This document shows, one piece after another, positions 8,509 through 16,694 of a stretch of DNA of 33,617 nucleotides; the stretch's first letter is position 1; every line of letters begins with the position of its first letter. Origin of the DNA: Verrucomicrobiota bacterium (GTDB lineage: Bacteria > Verrucomicrobiota > Verrucomicrobiia > Verrucomicrobiales > Verrucomicrobiaceae); contig JAPLUM010000652.1 of assembly GCA_026397605.1 (NCBI GenBank), positions 1 to 33,617 of the forward strand, read 5' to 3'. The position numbers were made by a program, and so were the translations under genes. Below the pieces are notes generated by a model that saw nothing but the letters and a program-made list of their open reading frames with translations, ran no database searches and had not been told where the DNA came from.

Positions 8509-11500
8509 TCAATTGTTTGTCACCGAGACACGGAAGAAACGGGCCTTCTTGCCATTGACGAAAAATGGATAACGGACAGTCACCACCTGATAGGTTCCGT
8601 CATCGGCAATGATTGTCGGATTCACGACGCTGGACTGCCAAGTCGAGAGATCAGGACTGAACTGCACCGTGTAGGTGAGTCCCGCAGTGGATTGATCTTT
8701 GCGGCGACAGAAGGCAGCTCTGAAATCAACCCCCGTGCTAGTGCTAGCAATGCTGACATCAGGCTGACCGCGCTTGGTGATGACTCCGTTAGTGACTTCG
8801 AGTTTTCCAGCATCACTCGCACCGGGATTCGTGCCAAAAGCGAATTCGACAAAGTTGCTGATACCATCATTGTCGCTGTCTGAAGTCGAGTCGGCAGCGC
8901 TGTTGCGATTGAGGCCGTTGGCGATCTCGAATTCATCGGTGAGACCATCACCGTCACTGTCAGCAGCACCGGCTTTTATGATGGTGTAGTTGTCAGGTGC
9001 GCTGCCGTCGGACTGGATGAAGGTGGCGACGAGGGTGTTGCCATTGATGTCGAGATTGACAGTGCCGACTTGGCTGTAGCTGATGTACATGGCGGTGTGA
9101 TTGATCGAGCCGCCGTCGGCCTGGCCTGACATGCCGGCGGTGTTATAGATGGCTCCGAAGTGGTCACGCGGGCCGGTGAGCGGCTTCATGTAGGCTCCGT
9201 TCGGCGGAATGACAGTGCCTGCGACGGTGGCGGTAGCGGTGAAGTTATTGGCGGCGTTGCGGATGACGCCGCCTGCATTCGTGGTGAAGCCGGTGGTGCT
9301 GCCGTTGCCCGCGTTTTTCTTCATCGCGGCAGTGATGGTGCCGGTGGTGCCGTAGTTGCCATCGAGGAGCACGCTGCGCTCGTAGTTGTGGCTGTGACCC
9401 GTGAGCACAAGATCGACACCGCCTGCTTCAAGGATGGGATTGAAGTTCGTGCGCATTTCGACCATGGCACCTTCGGTGTCGCTGTCATGACTGCCTTTGG
9501 AATACGGCGGATGATGGAAGAAGGCAATGATCCAGGTCCGCGTGGTGCTGGCCAAATCCTGCCGGAGCCAGGCCGCCATCGGGCCGTCTTCGTTCACACC
9601 GGTGGTGGCAGGATTATCGACGGTGCGGAAGGAGGAGTTCGAATCGAGGCAGACGAAGTGAATGTTGCCGTAGTCGAAGCTGTAGTAGTGCTCTGTGCCG
9701 CTGGCGACGCCGCCGGCTTCACCAGCTGTGGGGAAGGTGAACATGTCGAAGTAAGGATACGAATACGGCGCACCGACGCCGCTGGGTGTAGTGTTGTTGG
9801 CGTCGTGATTGCCCAGCGTGCTCCACTGCGGCATCTTGCGGAAGATGGTGGGATACATGTTCCAGTAGCCCGTTTGGTATTCGGTGTCGGTGCCAGCATT
9901 GTAGGCATTGTCACCGAGTTGCAGATTGAAGTCAGGAACACGGCTGCCCATCCAGTTGTAATAAGCATCACGGCCCGCAGCCTGCGTCGCACTGCCGCGA
10001 CCGCAGTCACCCACGACCCAAATGCGTGTGTTCGTCGCTGTGCCGGGCGTCGGTGCGGTGCGGAAGGTGTAATCGTCCACCGTCGGTGTGGCAAAGGTGT
10101 AGCTGCCGCTGCGCACGGTGGTGATGTCCGTCGCCTCAGGTGTCAGCGTGTCTAAAGCGGAACCGACACTGTAATAGTAACGTGTGTAAGGAGTGAGGCC
10201 GGTGAGCCGCACTTCGTGATTGGTGCGGGCGACGGTTTCATCCGTGGTCAGCGTCAGCGCTGCGCTGCTAGTACCGTAGCGCACACGACCGACCACAGCT
10301 TGGCTCGTGCGCCACCGGACGACGATGCTGTTATGATTTGGCATGTTCAAATACGGGCTGCGTGTGAGTGTGCCGCTGCCAGGAGCTGCATTGACGATCA
10401 CCGTAGCGACGCTGGAGGACATGGTGTTGTTGTCGTTGTCCGTCGCACGCGCTGTGACGCTGTAGGTCGCCGCTGTGAAGCCGCTCCAGGCATATTCATA
10501 CGGCTCTGTGGTGTCCTCGCCGAGTTTGGTCGCTCCATTGTAAAACTCGACCTTGGTGATGCTGCCGTCGCTATCCGCTGCGGTGGCGCTGAGATTGATC
10601 GTGTCGCCGACATACGAAACAGTAGGCGCAGTGAATGCCACCGTCGGCGGATTGCCGATGGGGCGTGTGATGCTGACGTTATCGAGGCCGATGATTTGGT
10701 CGGGCGAGGTCGCCACGGCATTGTCATCGAGCCAGCGGATGAGCAGTGTGGCACCATCGGCCCAAGGCGTCGCGAAAGCGATTGTTTGAGGCCCCATCGT
10801 GCTCACACCGACGGTATTCGGCACGGTGGCGATGGATGGATTCAGTCCCGCAGCAGCATTCCAAGTGGTGCCGTTGTCGAGGCTGTAAAAGACGAAGTAA
10901 CCTGGCAATTCGTTCGCTGTCGCGACGCTGGTGAAGCGGCGGATGTCGTAGCTGAGGCGGATCGCATTCAGTGCGGTGCCTGTTGGGTTCGTGAGGCTGA
11001 GTTGCAGCGCGAGGAACTGCCCCGTCGTCGGTGAAGTGCCCATCGCACGATCCGTGGGCGATGCAGCGAGGGCGAAGTTATAGCCCTGTGTATTCGAGCT
11101 GGCTGTCGTCGCGGGAATCGTGGTGGAGGCGATGAGCGTGTTGTTCAGCGTGCCACCAGCAGCCGTATTGATCGCGATGCTGTCCGTGAAGGTCGAGTTG
11201 GCACCGCCAAAGACACCATAGAAGGACCAGCCGCTCGCTGGTGCGGTGCCACTGGCCATGCTGTCGAAGTTTTGCGCATAAGCCCATAGCGCCGGATCGC
11301 CGGTGACATTGACGATGCTCGATGTCGTGGTGCCAGCGTCGTTGTCGGTCGCCTTTGCCGTGAAGGTATGAGCACCAGCGGCCAGTGAGGCCACCGTGAA
11401 GGAATACGGGGCCGTGGTGTCCTCACCAAGCAGTGTTGCTCCATCAAAAAACTCCACTTTGGAGACGAAGCCATCCGTGTCGCTAGCCGTCGCATTCAGC

Positions 11501-14500
11501 GTCAGTGGCACTGCGGGTGCCACAGCAGCATTGTTGGAGGGCGAGGTGATGGACACAGTCGGTGCAGTGTTGTCGGTATTGGTCACGCTGATCGCCACAG
11601 CGGCGGAAGTCGCCGTCGTGGCTGCATTGTCCGTCGCTTTGGCAGTCAGCGAGTAGTTGCCACTGATGACGCCGGGCCAGTCATACGAATAGGGTGCGGT
11701 GGCATCTTCTCCGAGCTTAGTCGCACCATTGAAGAACTCCACCAGCGCCACACTGCCGTCGGCATCCGCTGCATCTGCCGTGATGGTGATCGCCGCGAGC
11801 GCATCAAAGCTCGCCGCAGCTGCAGGAGCCGTGATGCTGACCGTCGGCGGCACACTCGCTAACACGCCGACATTCACGATGCTGGAAAGCGCTGTCGCAC
11901 CGCTGTTATCCACCGCGATGGCGCTAAAGGCATAGCTACCGACGAGCAGGCCACTCACACTTTGCTCAAAGGGAGCCGTGGTGTCCTGACCGAGCTTGAT
12001 GCTGCCTTGATAAAACTCCACGCGGGCGATGCTGCCATCCGTATCCGCAGCATCCGCCGTGAGCGTGAAGGCCGCAGGAGCGGTGAAACTCGCGTTATTG
12101 GCCGGTGCCGTGATGGCGACGCTCGGCGCGGCATTGGCCGTCGTGCTAAAGCGGCGTGCCGTCGTGCTGGCCGTGTTCACGGTGTCGGTGACGCTCGCAT
12201 ACCATTCGTAGTGGCTGCCCGCTGCCAGTCCGGTCCAGTTCAGCGAGGCGCTGGTGCCAGCAGCGGCCACATTGGTTGTGCCGAGCGGAATCCAGTCCGT
12301 CACCGCGCTTTGCATGTTGTAGGCCAGTGTGAACTGGCTGTCCGCATCGGTTTCAAACGTGCCTGCGACTGAATTCACGGGATTCGAGACACGGTAAGTC
12401 TTCGCACTGATTGTGTTCGCCGTGGGGGAGAAGGTGAAGTAGCGCAGCCAGCCATCGCCGCCATTGGTGCGGCTTTGATAGTCTTGCAGCACGCTATGCA
12501 CCGTGCGGCCCTGGAAGGTGTCGCTGCGCTGACCTTCGCCAGCCACATGGCCGCAGAGCATGAGGAAGAAGTTTGGATTGTCCTTCAGGTTGTCATAGAT
12601 GGCTTGGCCCTGCGTGCTAAAGCTCGCGGGATTGCCCGTGTTGACGATCCAGTGACTCGTCACGATGGCGCGGCGATTGGGGAAAGCCTTCATCACCGCG
12701 TCCGCCCAGTCCAAAATGACCTGATAACTCGAAACGGCCCGCGCATCGTATTCAAGGTGCAGAATGATGAAATCCAGCCCGCTGGCGCTAAAGAGTTGGT
12801 AGTTATTATTATTGTTCGTCGGCGATTGATTGCCGCCCCAGTAGCTACGACCCGCGTAACGGCTAGCTCCGAAGAGATTGTTATAAAACACATTTGCGCC
12901 GCCAGCGTTGCCAATGCTTGTTTGATCGTGATTTCCAGGTGCAGCGCCCCAGGGGATGCCGTAAGCACGCAGCGTGGCCACTTGGTTCTCGATTCGCTTC
13001 ATCGACTCATCCGCCACGGTCCACTCAGCAGGAATGGCATCGCCATTTTGCACGATGTCGCCCATGTGACTGACAAACGCGAGATTCAGAGCATCGCGAT
13101 TATCGACGAGCCACTGCGTCTGCGCATGGAAAGTAGCCGCACGACCATTGTTACTCAGATTCTCCGAGTAGAACTGCGTATCCGGCAGCGTGGCAATCGT
13201 GAAATCAGCCCCAGGGGCTGCAGCCGTCGTTTTGCGACCATAAAAGGTCACCGTCATCGCATCGCCTTCGGGATCGCTGAGTGAAACATTCAGCGTCGTG
13301 CTTGCACCGATGCCCGTGGCATCCGCCGCAGGTGATGTCGCGGTGATCACGGGCGGCTGGTTGGAATTCGGCGTGATGGTGATGCTTACCGCGGCTGAGG
13401 TTGTGACCGCGCCGCCATTGTCCGTGGCCTTGGCCGTGAGAGAAAAGATGCCCGTGTCGGCATTCGTGCGGCTCCAGTCGTATTGATACGGCGCGGTGAG
13501 GTCTTCACCGATCTTCGTCACGCCGCTGAAGAACTCGACTTTCGCAATGCTTCCGCCCGTATCGCTTGCAGTCGCCGTGATGCTCACCATCGCGGGAGCC
13601 ATCGTTGAGAATCCATCCGCAGGTGCGGTGATCGCCACGGTCGGCGGTGTGTTCGGCGTGAATGAGCGGCCATTCAGCCAGACAGGGCTAGGGCTGGCCA
13701 CCAATGTTCCAGCAGGTGATCCAGCGACAGAGCTGACCGTCGTGGTGCCGGTGCCTTCCCCAAAGCCGTAGCGTCCGAGCAAACCTGTTCCAGCCGAGAT
13801 CTCGGCATCCTTGCCCGCGAGAATCTCAGCGCCGCTGCGCGCCACGTTCCATACGCGCACCTCGTCGATGATACCCAGGAAAGTGCCTTCGCGTGTTCCT
13901 GAAGAATTCATCGCTGTGCCGATGGCGAAGTGCTGCGTGCTGATGGCTTCGGGGACAGCGTTCGCGATGGTGTTCACACCCGCAGTGGCGCTTGATGTGT
14001 CTTTGACTCCGTTAATGTAGAGCTTCCATTTTTCTCCATCGGTCGCAGCACCGTTATAGGTCGCGGCGATATGTGTCCACTGGTTGAAGGGAATCGTGCT
14101 TGTGCCAACGATGGGGTAATTTTGGCCAGTGGTCACGCCTGATGCCGCAGCCGCTTCAAAGTCAGCGACGAGACGGTTCGAGGTGTCGATGCCCATGAAG
14201 TAATTGCAGTTCAGGCCTGCGGTTTCGGATTCGCCGCGGCCTTTCGTCACCACGGGATACGCGGTGACGCCGCCTGTTCCGGTGGAAGTCGTCGTTCCGT
14301 TGCCTGTGCGGAAAATCCAGCTTTCAAGCGTGAATACTGACGCGCCAAGGGTGCTCGTGGCAGCGCCCATCGTCACATGATTGCTCCCGCCATTGAAGAA
14401 CAAAGCGCTCTGCCCCTCCGTGGTGAAAATAAAATCATCGATGCCCATTGCCTGCTCGTTACCGCTCTCGTTTCCATCCGCGATGCGCAGCCAAAGCTCC

Positions 14501-15156
14501 GCGCCCGGTGCCCACGAAATGCCTGTGATGCGACCAGCAACACCGAGCCGATTTGCAGAAGCGTTGCCATCTAGGCTCGCGATAGTCGTTGTGTTGACCG
14601 GTGAACTAAAAGTCGCCACAGCGGTCCATGTGCCGCTCGTGACGGATGTCGCACCGAGTTGGTACTGCAGCGGCAGCGTGTGAACCGTGGTGCCGCCATT
14701 CTTGTGCCATTGCTCGCCGGTGAACATCACGTTGAAGGAGGTGATCGTCTGCGCGGTGTCATTTTTTAGACGCACGCCGTAGGCCACGGTGCCATGACCG
14801 GTCCAGTTGGAGGTCGAGCGCGAACCCAGCGCTCGGTCCGTGCTGCTAGCGCTGCCGAAGCTGAGCAGGCCGACGTTGTTGATGTTGGTGGTGGGCGACG
14901 CGCCTGTGCCATCAAAGCTGGTCGCCGTACCGCCGATGGTGCCGTTGGTGACACCATAAGTTGCGACCGCACCCGTGGTGAGGGCCGCATACCATCCCGG
15001 CAGTGTGCTGTTATCAGCCCATGCAACACCAAGGGCGTTATTCGTCGTTCCTTGCAGCGTGTTGAAGTCCTGGAAGTATGCGCCGCCGGTGTAGCTGACC
15101 TGCGCCAAGGCAGAGAGTGGCAGCACGAGGAGTGCCGTGAGGAGAGAGCGTGTCAT
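8509..15156 (-). CDS. Giant secreted protein with LamG, Ig repeats, a calcineurin-like phosphoesterase and a purple-acid-phosphatase-like domain
   Basis: 2215 residues from the ATG at 15156, chosen because it gives a clean signal peptide (MTRSLLTALLVLPLSALAQ) and overlaps the TPR gene stop by 4 nt; a 46-residue upstream extension is arginine- and histidine-rich and unlikely. Order: beta-rich region (20-245); LamG/concanavalin-like domain (about 248-490); Ig domain; calcineurin-like phosphoesterase (about 645-955: LPDTQFYS, GDIVQNGD, GNHD, SHW, CGH); three Ig domains (about 1009-1286); beta-rich region; a fifth Ig domain; FN3-like purple acid phosphatase N-domain (about 1592-1685); phosphatase core (about 1699-1952: GDCGRG, GDNAYN, GNHD, HHPPYSKG, GHSHNYER, so all metal motifs are present); calcium-type DSDGDG repeats (about 2061-2109); a C-terminal domain. 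There is no PEP-CTERM signal. Likely role: release of phosphate from organic phosphoesters outside the cell. Confidence 0.93.
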   Translation of the reverse strand: MTRSLLTALLVLPLSALAQVSYTGGAYFQDFNTLQGTTNNALGVAWADNSTLPGWYAALTTGAVATYGVTNGTIGGTATSFDGTGASPTTNINNVGLLSFGSASSTDRALGSRSTSNWTGHGTVAYGVRLKNDTAQTITSFNVMFTGEQWHKNGGTTVHTLPLQYQLGATSVTSGTWTAVATFSSPVNTTTIASLDGNASANRLGVAGRITGISWAPGAELWLRIADGNESGNEQAMGIDDFIFTTEGQSALFFNGGSNHVTMGAATSTLGASVFTLESWIFRTGNGTTTSTGTGGVTAYPVVTKGRGESETAGLNCNYFMGIDTSNRLVADFEAAAASGVTTGQNYPIVGTSTIPFNQWTHIAATYNGAATDGEKWKLYINGVKDTSSATAGVNTIANAVPEAISTQHFAIGTAMNSSGTREGTFLGIIDEVRVWNVARSGAEILAGKDAEISAGTGLLGRYGFGEGTGTTTVSSVAGSPAGTLVASPSPVWLNGRSFTPNTPPTVAITAPADGFSTMAPAMVSITATASDTGGSIAKVEFFSGVTKIGEDLTAPYQYDWSRTNADTGIFSLTAKATDNGGAVTTSAAVSITITPNSNQPPVITATSPAADATGIGASTTLNVSLSDPEGDAMTVTFYGRKTTAAAPGADFTIATLPDTQFYSENLSNNGRAATFHAQTQWLVDNRDALNLAFVSHMGDIVQNGDAIPAEWTVADESMKRIENQVATLRAYGIPWGAAPGNHDQTSIGNAGGANVFYNNLFGASRYAGRSYWGGNQSPTNNNNNYQLFSASGLDFIILHLEYDARAVSSYQVILDWADAVMKAFPNRRAIVTSHWIVNTGNPASFSTQGQAIYDNLKDNPNFFLMLCGHVAGEGQRSDTFQGRTVHSVLQDYQSRTNGGDGWLRYFTFSPTANTISAKTYRVSNPVNSVAGTFETDADSQFTLAYNMQSAVTDWIPLGTTNVAAAGTSASLNWTGLAAGSHYEWYASVTDTVNTASTTARRFSTTANAAPSVAITAPANNASFTAPAAFTLTADAADTDGSIARVEFYQGSIKLGQDTTAPFEQSVSGLLVGSYAFSAIAVDNSGATALSSIVNVGVLASVPPTVSITAPAAAASFDALAAITITADAADADGSVALVEFFNGATKLGEDATAPYSYDWPGVISGNYSLTAKATDNAATTATSAAVAISVTNTDNTAPTVSITSPSNNAAVAPAVPLTLNATASDTDGFVSKVEFFDGATLLGEDTTAPYSFTVASLAAGAHTFTAKATDNDAGTTTSSIVNVTGDPALWAYAQNFDSMASGTAPASGWSFYGVFGGANSTFTDSIAINTAAGGTLNNTLIASTTIPATTASSNTQGYNFALAASPTDRAMGTSPTTGQFLALQLSLTNPTGTALNAIRLSYDIRRFTSVATANELPGYFVFYSLDNGTTWNAAAGLNPSIATVPNTVGVSTMGPQTIAFATPWADGATLLIRWLDDNAVATSPDQIIGLDNVSITRPIGNPPTVAFTAPTVSYVGDTINLSATAADSDGSITKVEFYNGATKLGEDTTEPYEYAWSGFTAATYSVTARATDNDNNTMSSSVATVIVNAAPGSGTLTRSPYLNMPNHNSIVVRWRTSQAVVGRVRYGTSSAALTLTTDETVARTNHEVRLTGLTPYTRYYYSVGSALDTLTPEATDITTVRSGSYTFATPTVDDYTFRTAPTPGTATNTRIWVVGDCGRGSATQAAGRDAYYNWMGSRVPDFNLQLGDNAYNAGTDTEYQTGYWNMYPTIFRKMPQWSTLGNHDANNTTPSGVGAPYSYPYFDMFTFPTAGEAGGVASGTEHYYSFDYGNIHFVCLDSNSSFRTVDNPATTGVNEDGPMAAWLRQDLASTTRTWIIAFFHHPPYSKGSHDSDTEGAMVEMRTNFNPILEAGGVDLVLTGHSHNYERSVLLDGNYGTTGTITAAMKKNAGNGSTTGFTTNAGGVIRNAANNFTATATVAGTVIPPNGAYMKPLTGPRDHFGAIYNTAGMSGQADGGSINHTAMYISYSQVGTVNLDINGNTLVATFIQSDGSAPDNYTIIKAGAADSDGDGLTDEFEIANGLNRNSAADSTSDSDNDGISNFVEFAFGTNPGASDAGKLEVTNGVITKRGQPDVSIASTSTGVDFRAAFCRRKDQSTAGLTYTVQFSPDLSTWQSSVVNPTIIADDGTYQVVTVRYPFFVNGKKARFFRVSVTNN
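10385..13655 (-). repeat. Five homologous Ig-domain units within the giant phosphatase gene
   Basis: Five units of roughly 260-290 bp encode variants of the same Ig domain, with the pattern PPTVxITAP ... DTDGSIxKVEFFxGATKLGEDTTAPYxY ... LTAKATDN. Approximate positions are 13375-13655, 11865-12135, 11575-11860, 11300-11560 and 10395-10650. Three are contiguous; the others are separated by enzyme or beta-rich domains. They probably space the two phosphatase domains along an extended exoprotein. Confidence 0.8.
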
Positions 15157-16004
15157 GGTTCGATAGCGGTGGTGATGATGCGTGTTTGAGAAGGTTTCAG
15201 CGCGGCCTGCGCCTCTTCGAGCAGGCGGCTCATGGCATGCGAGCCGCGTTCGAGATTCGGCAATGCCAGGAGGTGGTCGCGCAGCGAAGTCCACGCAGCC
15301 TTGGCGTTATCGGCACGGCCTGCTTGGGCCAAAATACTCGCCCGCTTGGCCATCCACGGTTCAGGGCGCGGTGCGCAGGCCTGCATGGCATCGATTCGCT
15401 TCAGCACATCGTCATAGCGCTGCGCGGCGAGTTCGTAATCCATCGCTTTGAGCACCAATTGCGGCACCGGGCCGATCTTTTCGATTCCTGTGCTCAGAAC
15501 GCTCAGCGCCTCCTCATTCAGCTTCTGTGCCTGTAGCGCCTCCGCCGTTTCGATGACCAAATCCGGCTCCGGCACCACCGCAGCCTGCAAAGCTGCTCGG
15601 TAGTCCTGCAAAGCTGCGTCTGGCTCGCCGAGCTTGCTCAACACCCGTGCTCGCTCCACCTGCGCGAGGCCTAGTTCACGATGATTCGTGATGTAGGCAT
15701 CCAGCTCCTCCCGCGCCTGCTTTAGCATGCCACCAGCGGCCAAAGAACGTCCACGCAAATACTGCAAATCGCCGTCATCCGCACCAAGCCGATTTGCACG
15801 CTCCAGGTCAGTCAAAGCCAGCTTCCAATCTTCATGGTCGAGTTGAATGCTCGCACGCCGAATCAACAAAGCGGGATCATTTGGACGCAGCTTCATCTCT
15901 ACCTCCAATTCCTCCATCAGCTCATGAAAAGTCCCATGAGCATGGAGGTGCCCTGATGTCAGAAAGACTAAGGCAATGAAGATTCGCGTAACGTTGAACG
16001 GCAT
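15153..16004 (-). CDS. Exported TPR-repeat protein, probable first gene of the phosphoesterase/betaine-lipid operon
   Basis: 283 residues from the ATG at 16004, giving MPFNVTRIFIALVFLTSGHLHAHG, a plausible signal peptide. An in-frame TTG 11 codons upstream would put polar residues before it and is less likely. The rest is alpha-helical and made of tetratricopeptide-like repeats, for example PALLIRRASIQLDHEDWKLA, LGLAQVERARVLSKLGEPDA and TAEALQAQKLNEEALSVLST. TPRs are protein-binding scaffolds and no catalytic domain is visible. The stop overlaps the giant phosphatase start by 4 nt (ATGA), so the two are probably translationally coupled. The protein may assist assembly or export of its neighbour, which is inference from position only. 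No clear Shine-Dalgarno sequence is visible. Confidence 0.8.
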   Translation of the reverse strand: MPFNVTRIFIALVFLTSGHLHAHGTFHELMEELEVEMKLRPNDPALLIRRASIQLDHEDWKLALTDLERANRLGADDGDLQYLRGRSLAAGGMLKQAREELDAYITNHRELGLAQVERARVLSKLGEPDAALQDYRAALQAAVVPEPDLVIETAEALQAQKLNEEALSVLSTGIEKIGPVPQLVLKAMDYELAAQRYDDVLKRIDAMQACAPRPEPWMAKRASILAQAGRADNAKAAWTSLRDHLLALPNLERGSHAMSRLLEEAQAALKPSQTRIITTAIEP

Positions 16005-16239
16005 CAGCCATGATTCGGCAAACCATCGATACAACAATGAACGATCCTGTCACATAGTCTCAAGAACACGCTAGAAACCTCGTTTCATAGGCTTCCGATA
16101 GGGTTTGTAACCCAACGTGATTTTTCCGTCACCTTTCTGCAGGCGGCTGTTTATGAGCCAAAGTGGCTTCACATCGGGTTGGGTTGCTTGTTCATCAAGA
16201 GTAATGCAAGGTCAACTCTAGCGGCGCTTACTGTGAATA

Positions 16240-16255
16240 TGCGAAGAGATTCGCA
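16240..16255. promoter_or_regulatory. Operator-like palindrome 1 (distal), probable BlaI-type repressor site
   Basis: Inverted repeat TGCGAA-GAGA-TTCGCA, with the left flank (AATA) continuing the pattern and the right flank (CTTTA) diverging. It has the same half-site and the same 4-nt centre as the stronger palindrome downstream, with centres 33 bp apart, about three helical turns. The differing flanks suggest weaker binding than the second site. Binding by the BlaI-type protein is inferred from position and symmetry. Confidence 0.7.
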
Positions 16256-16264
16256 CTTTAAGCT

Positions 16265-16292
16265 TGCCAATATGCGAATGTCTTCGCATATT
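16265..16292 (+). promoter_or_regulatory. Candidate promoter of the blaI/M56 operon
   Basis: TTGCCA at 16265-16270 and CATATT at 16287-16292 are separated by 16 bp and resemble -35 and -10 elements. Transcription would then start around 16299, only a few bases before the ATG at 16302, giving a leaderless or nearly leaderless message. Consistent with that, no Shine-Dalgarno sequence precedes the ATG. The -10 lies inside the right arm of palindrome 2. Confidence 0.4.
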
Positions 16293-16294
16293 GG
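16267..16294. promoter_or_regulatory. Operator-like palindrome 2 (proximal), perfect 12-bp arms
   Basis: A perfect inverted repeat: left arm CCAATATGCGAA, centre TGTC, right arm TTCGCATATTGG. It ends 7 nt before the repressor ATG at 16302 and overlaps the candidate -10 element, the expected place for an autorepression site of a BlaI/MecI-type dimer. The half-site TATGCGAA differs from the TACA/TGTA type of the classical bla operators, so this would be a specificity of its own. An RNA hairpin role is possible but less likely given the second copy upstream. Confidence 0.75.
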
Positions 16295-16301
16295 TCCAAT
16301 T

Positions 16302-16694
16302 ATGAGCACATCGATCACCTCTCCACCGCGGCCTAGTGATAGTGAACTGTCCATTCTTCAGGTTCTTTGGCAACGTGGCCCATCTACGGTTAGACAGGTA
16401 CATGAAGTCCTTGAGCGGGAAACGGGTTACACCACGATAATGAAGCTTATGCAGCTCATGGCCGAGAAAGGCCTCGTCGAGCGCGATGAGGAAAATCGTG
16501 CGCATCTCTACCATGCGGCGGTCAAACAGGAGGCAATCGAAAAGGGTCTAGTGCGCCGGATGCTGGATAACGCTTTCGCCGGTTCTGCTGCAAAGTTAGC
16601 CATGCGTGCTCTGAGCACGAAGAAGCCCAGTGCGAAAGAACTCTCCGAACTCCGCACGTTGATCGACTCCTTGGAGAAAGGCGGCAAGTCATGA
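16302..16694 (+). CDS. blaI: BlaI/MecI-family winged-helix transcriptional repressor
   Basis: 130 residues. The winged-helix domain (about 10-75) has the family pattern SDSELSILQVLWQRGPSTVRQVHEVL, then GYTTIMKLMQLMAEKGLV and a wing RDEENRAHLYHA; the C-terminal helices would dimerise. BlaI-type repressors bind palindromes as dimers and are inactivated by proteolysis through their partner membrane protease, encoded immediately downstream with a 4-nt overlap (ATGA, 16691-16694). I start it at the ATG at 16302 because an upstream in-frame TTG extension would translate the operators and does not resemble the family. No ribosome binding site is visible, so translation may be leaderless. What it senses is probably not a beta-lactam, given the partner's architecture. 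The symbol is given by family, not proven role. Confidence 0.92.
   Translation: MSTSITSPPRPSDSELSILQVLWQRGPSTVRQVHEVLERETGYTTIMKLMQLMAEKGLVERDEENRAHLYHAAVKQEAIEKGLVRRMLDNAFAGSAAKLAMRALSTKKPSAKELSELRTLIDSLEKGGKS

Larger units (their letters stand above)
16005..16301. other. Divergent intergenic region between the TPR-led operon and the BlaI-type repressor gene
   Basis: 297 nt with no convincing gene. The right part holds two palindromic operator-like sites and a candidate promoter (listed separately). The left part, which must hold the promoter of the minus-strand operon, contains an inverted repeat GGGTT-TGT-AACCC near 16100 and a CCTGTCACAT element near 16046; neither can be assigned to a regulator. 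If the repressor acts at a distance it could also influence the divergent operon, but nothing in the sequence shows that. Confidence 0.5.

Noticed and set aside
10385-13655. CRISPR-like or satellite repeat array
   Set aside because: The repeats are diverged, in frame, 260-290 bp long and encode Ig domains; there are no short identical repeats with unique spacers.
15157-15294. 46-codon N-terminal extension of the giant phosphatase
   Set aside because: It is polar and rich in arginine and histidine, overlaps the TPR gene, and would bury the signal peptide that starts at the ATG at 15156.
16179-16301. Upstream TTG start for the BlaI-type repressor
   Set aside because: The extension would translate through both palindromes and does not resemble the family; the ATG at 16302 gives the usual length.
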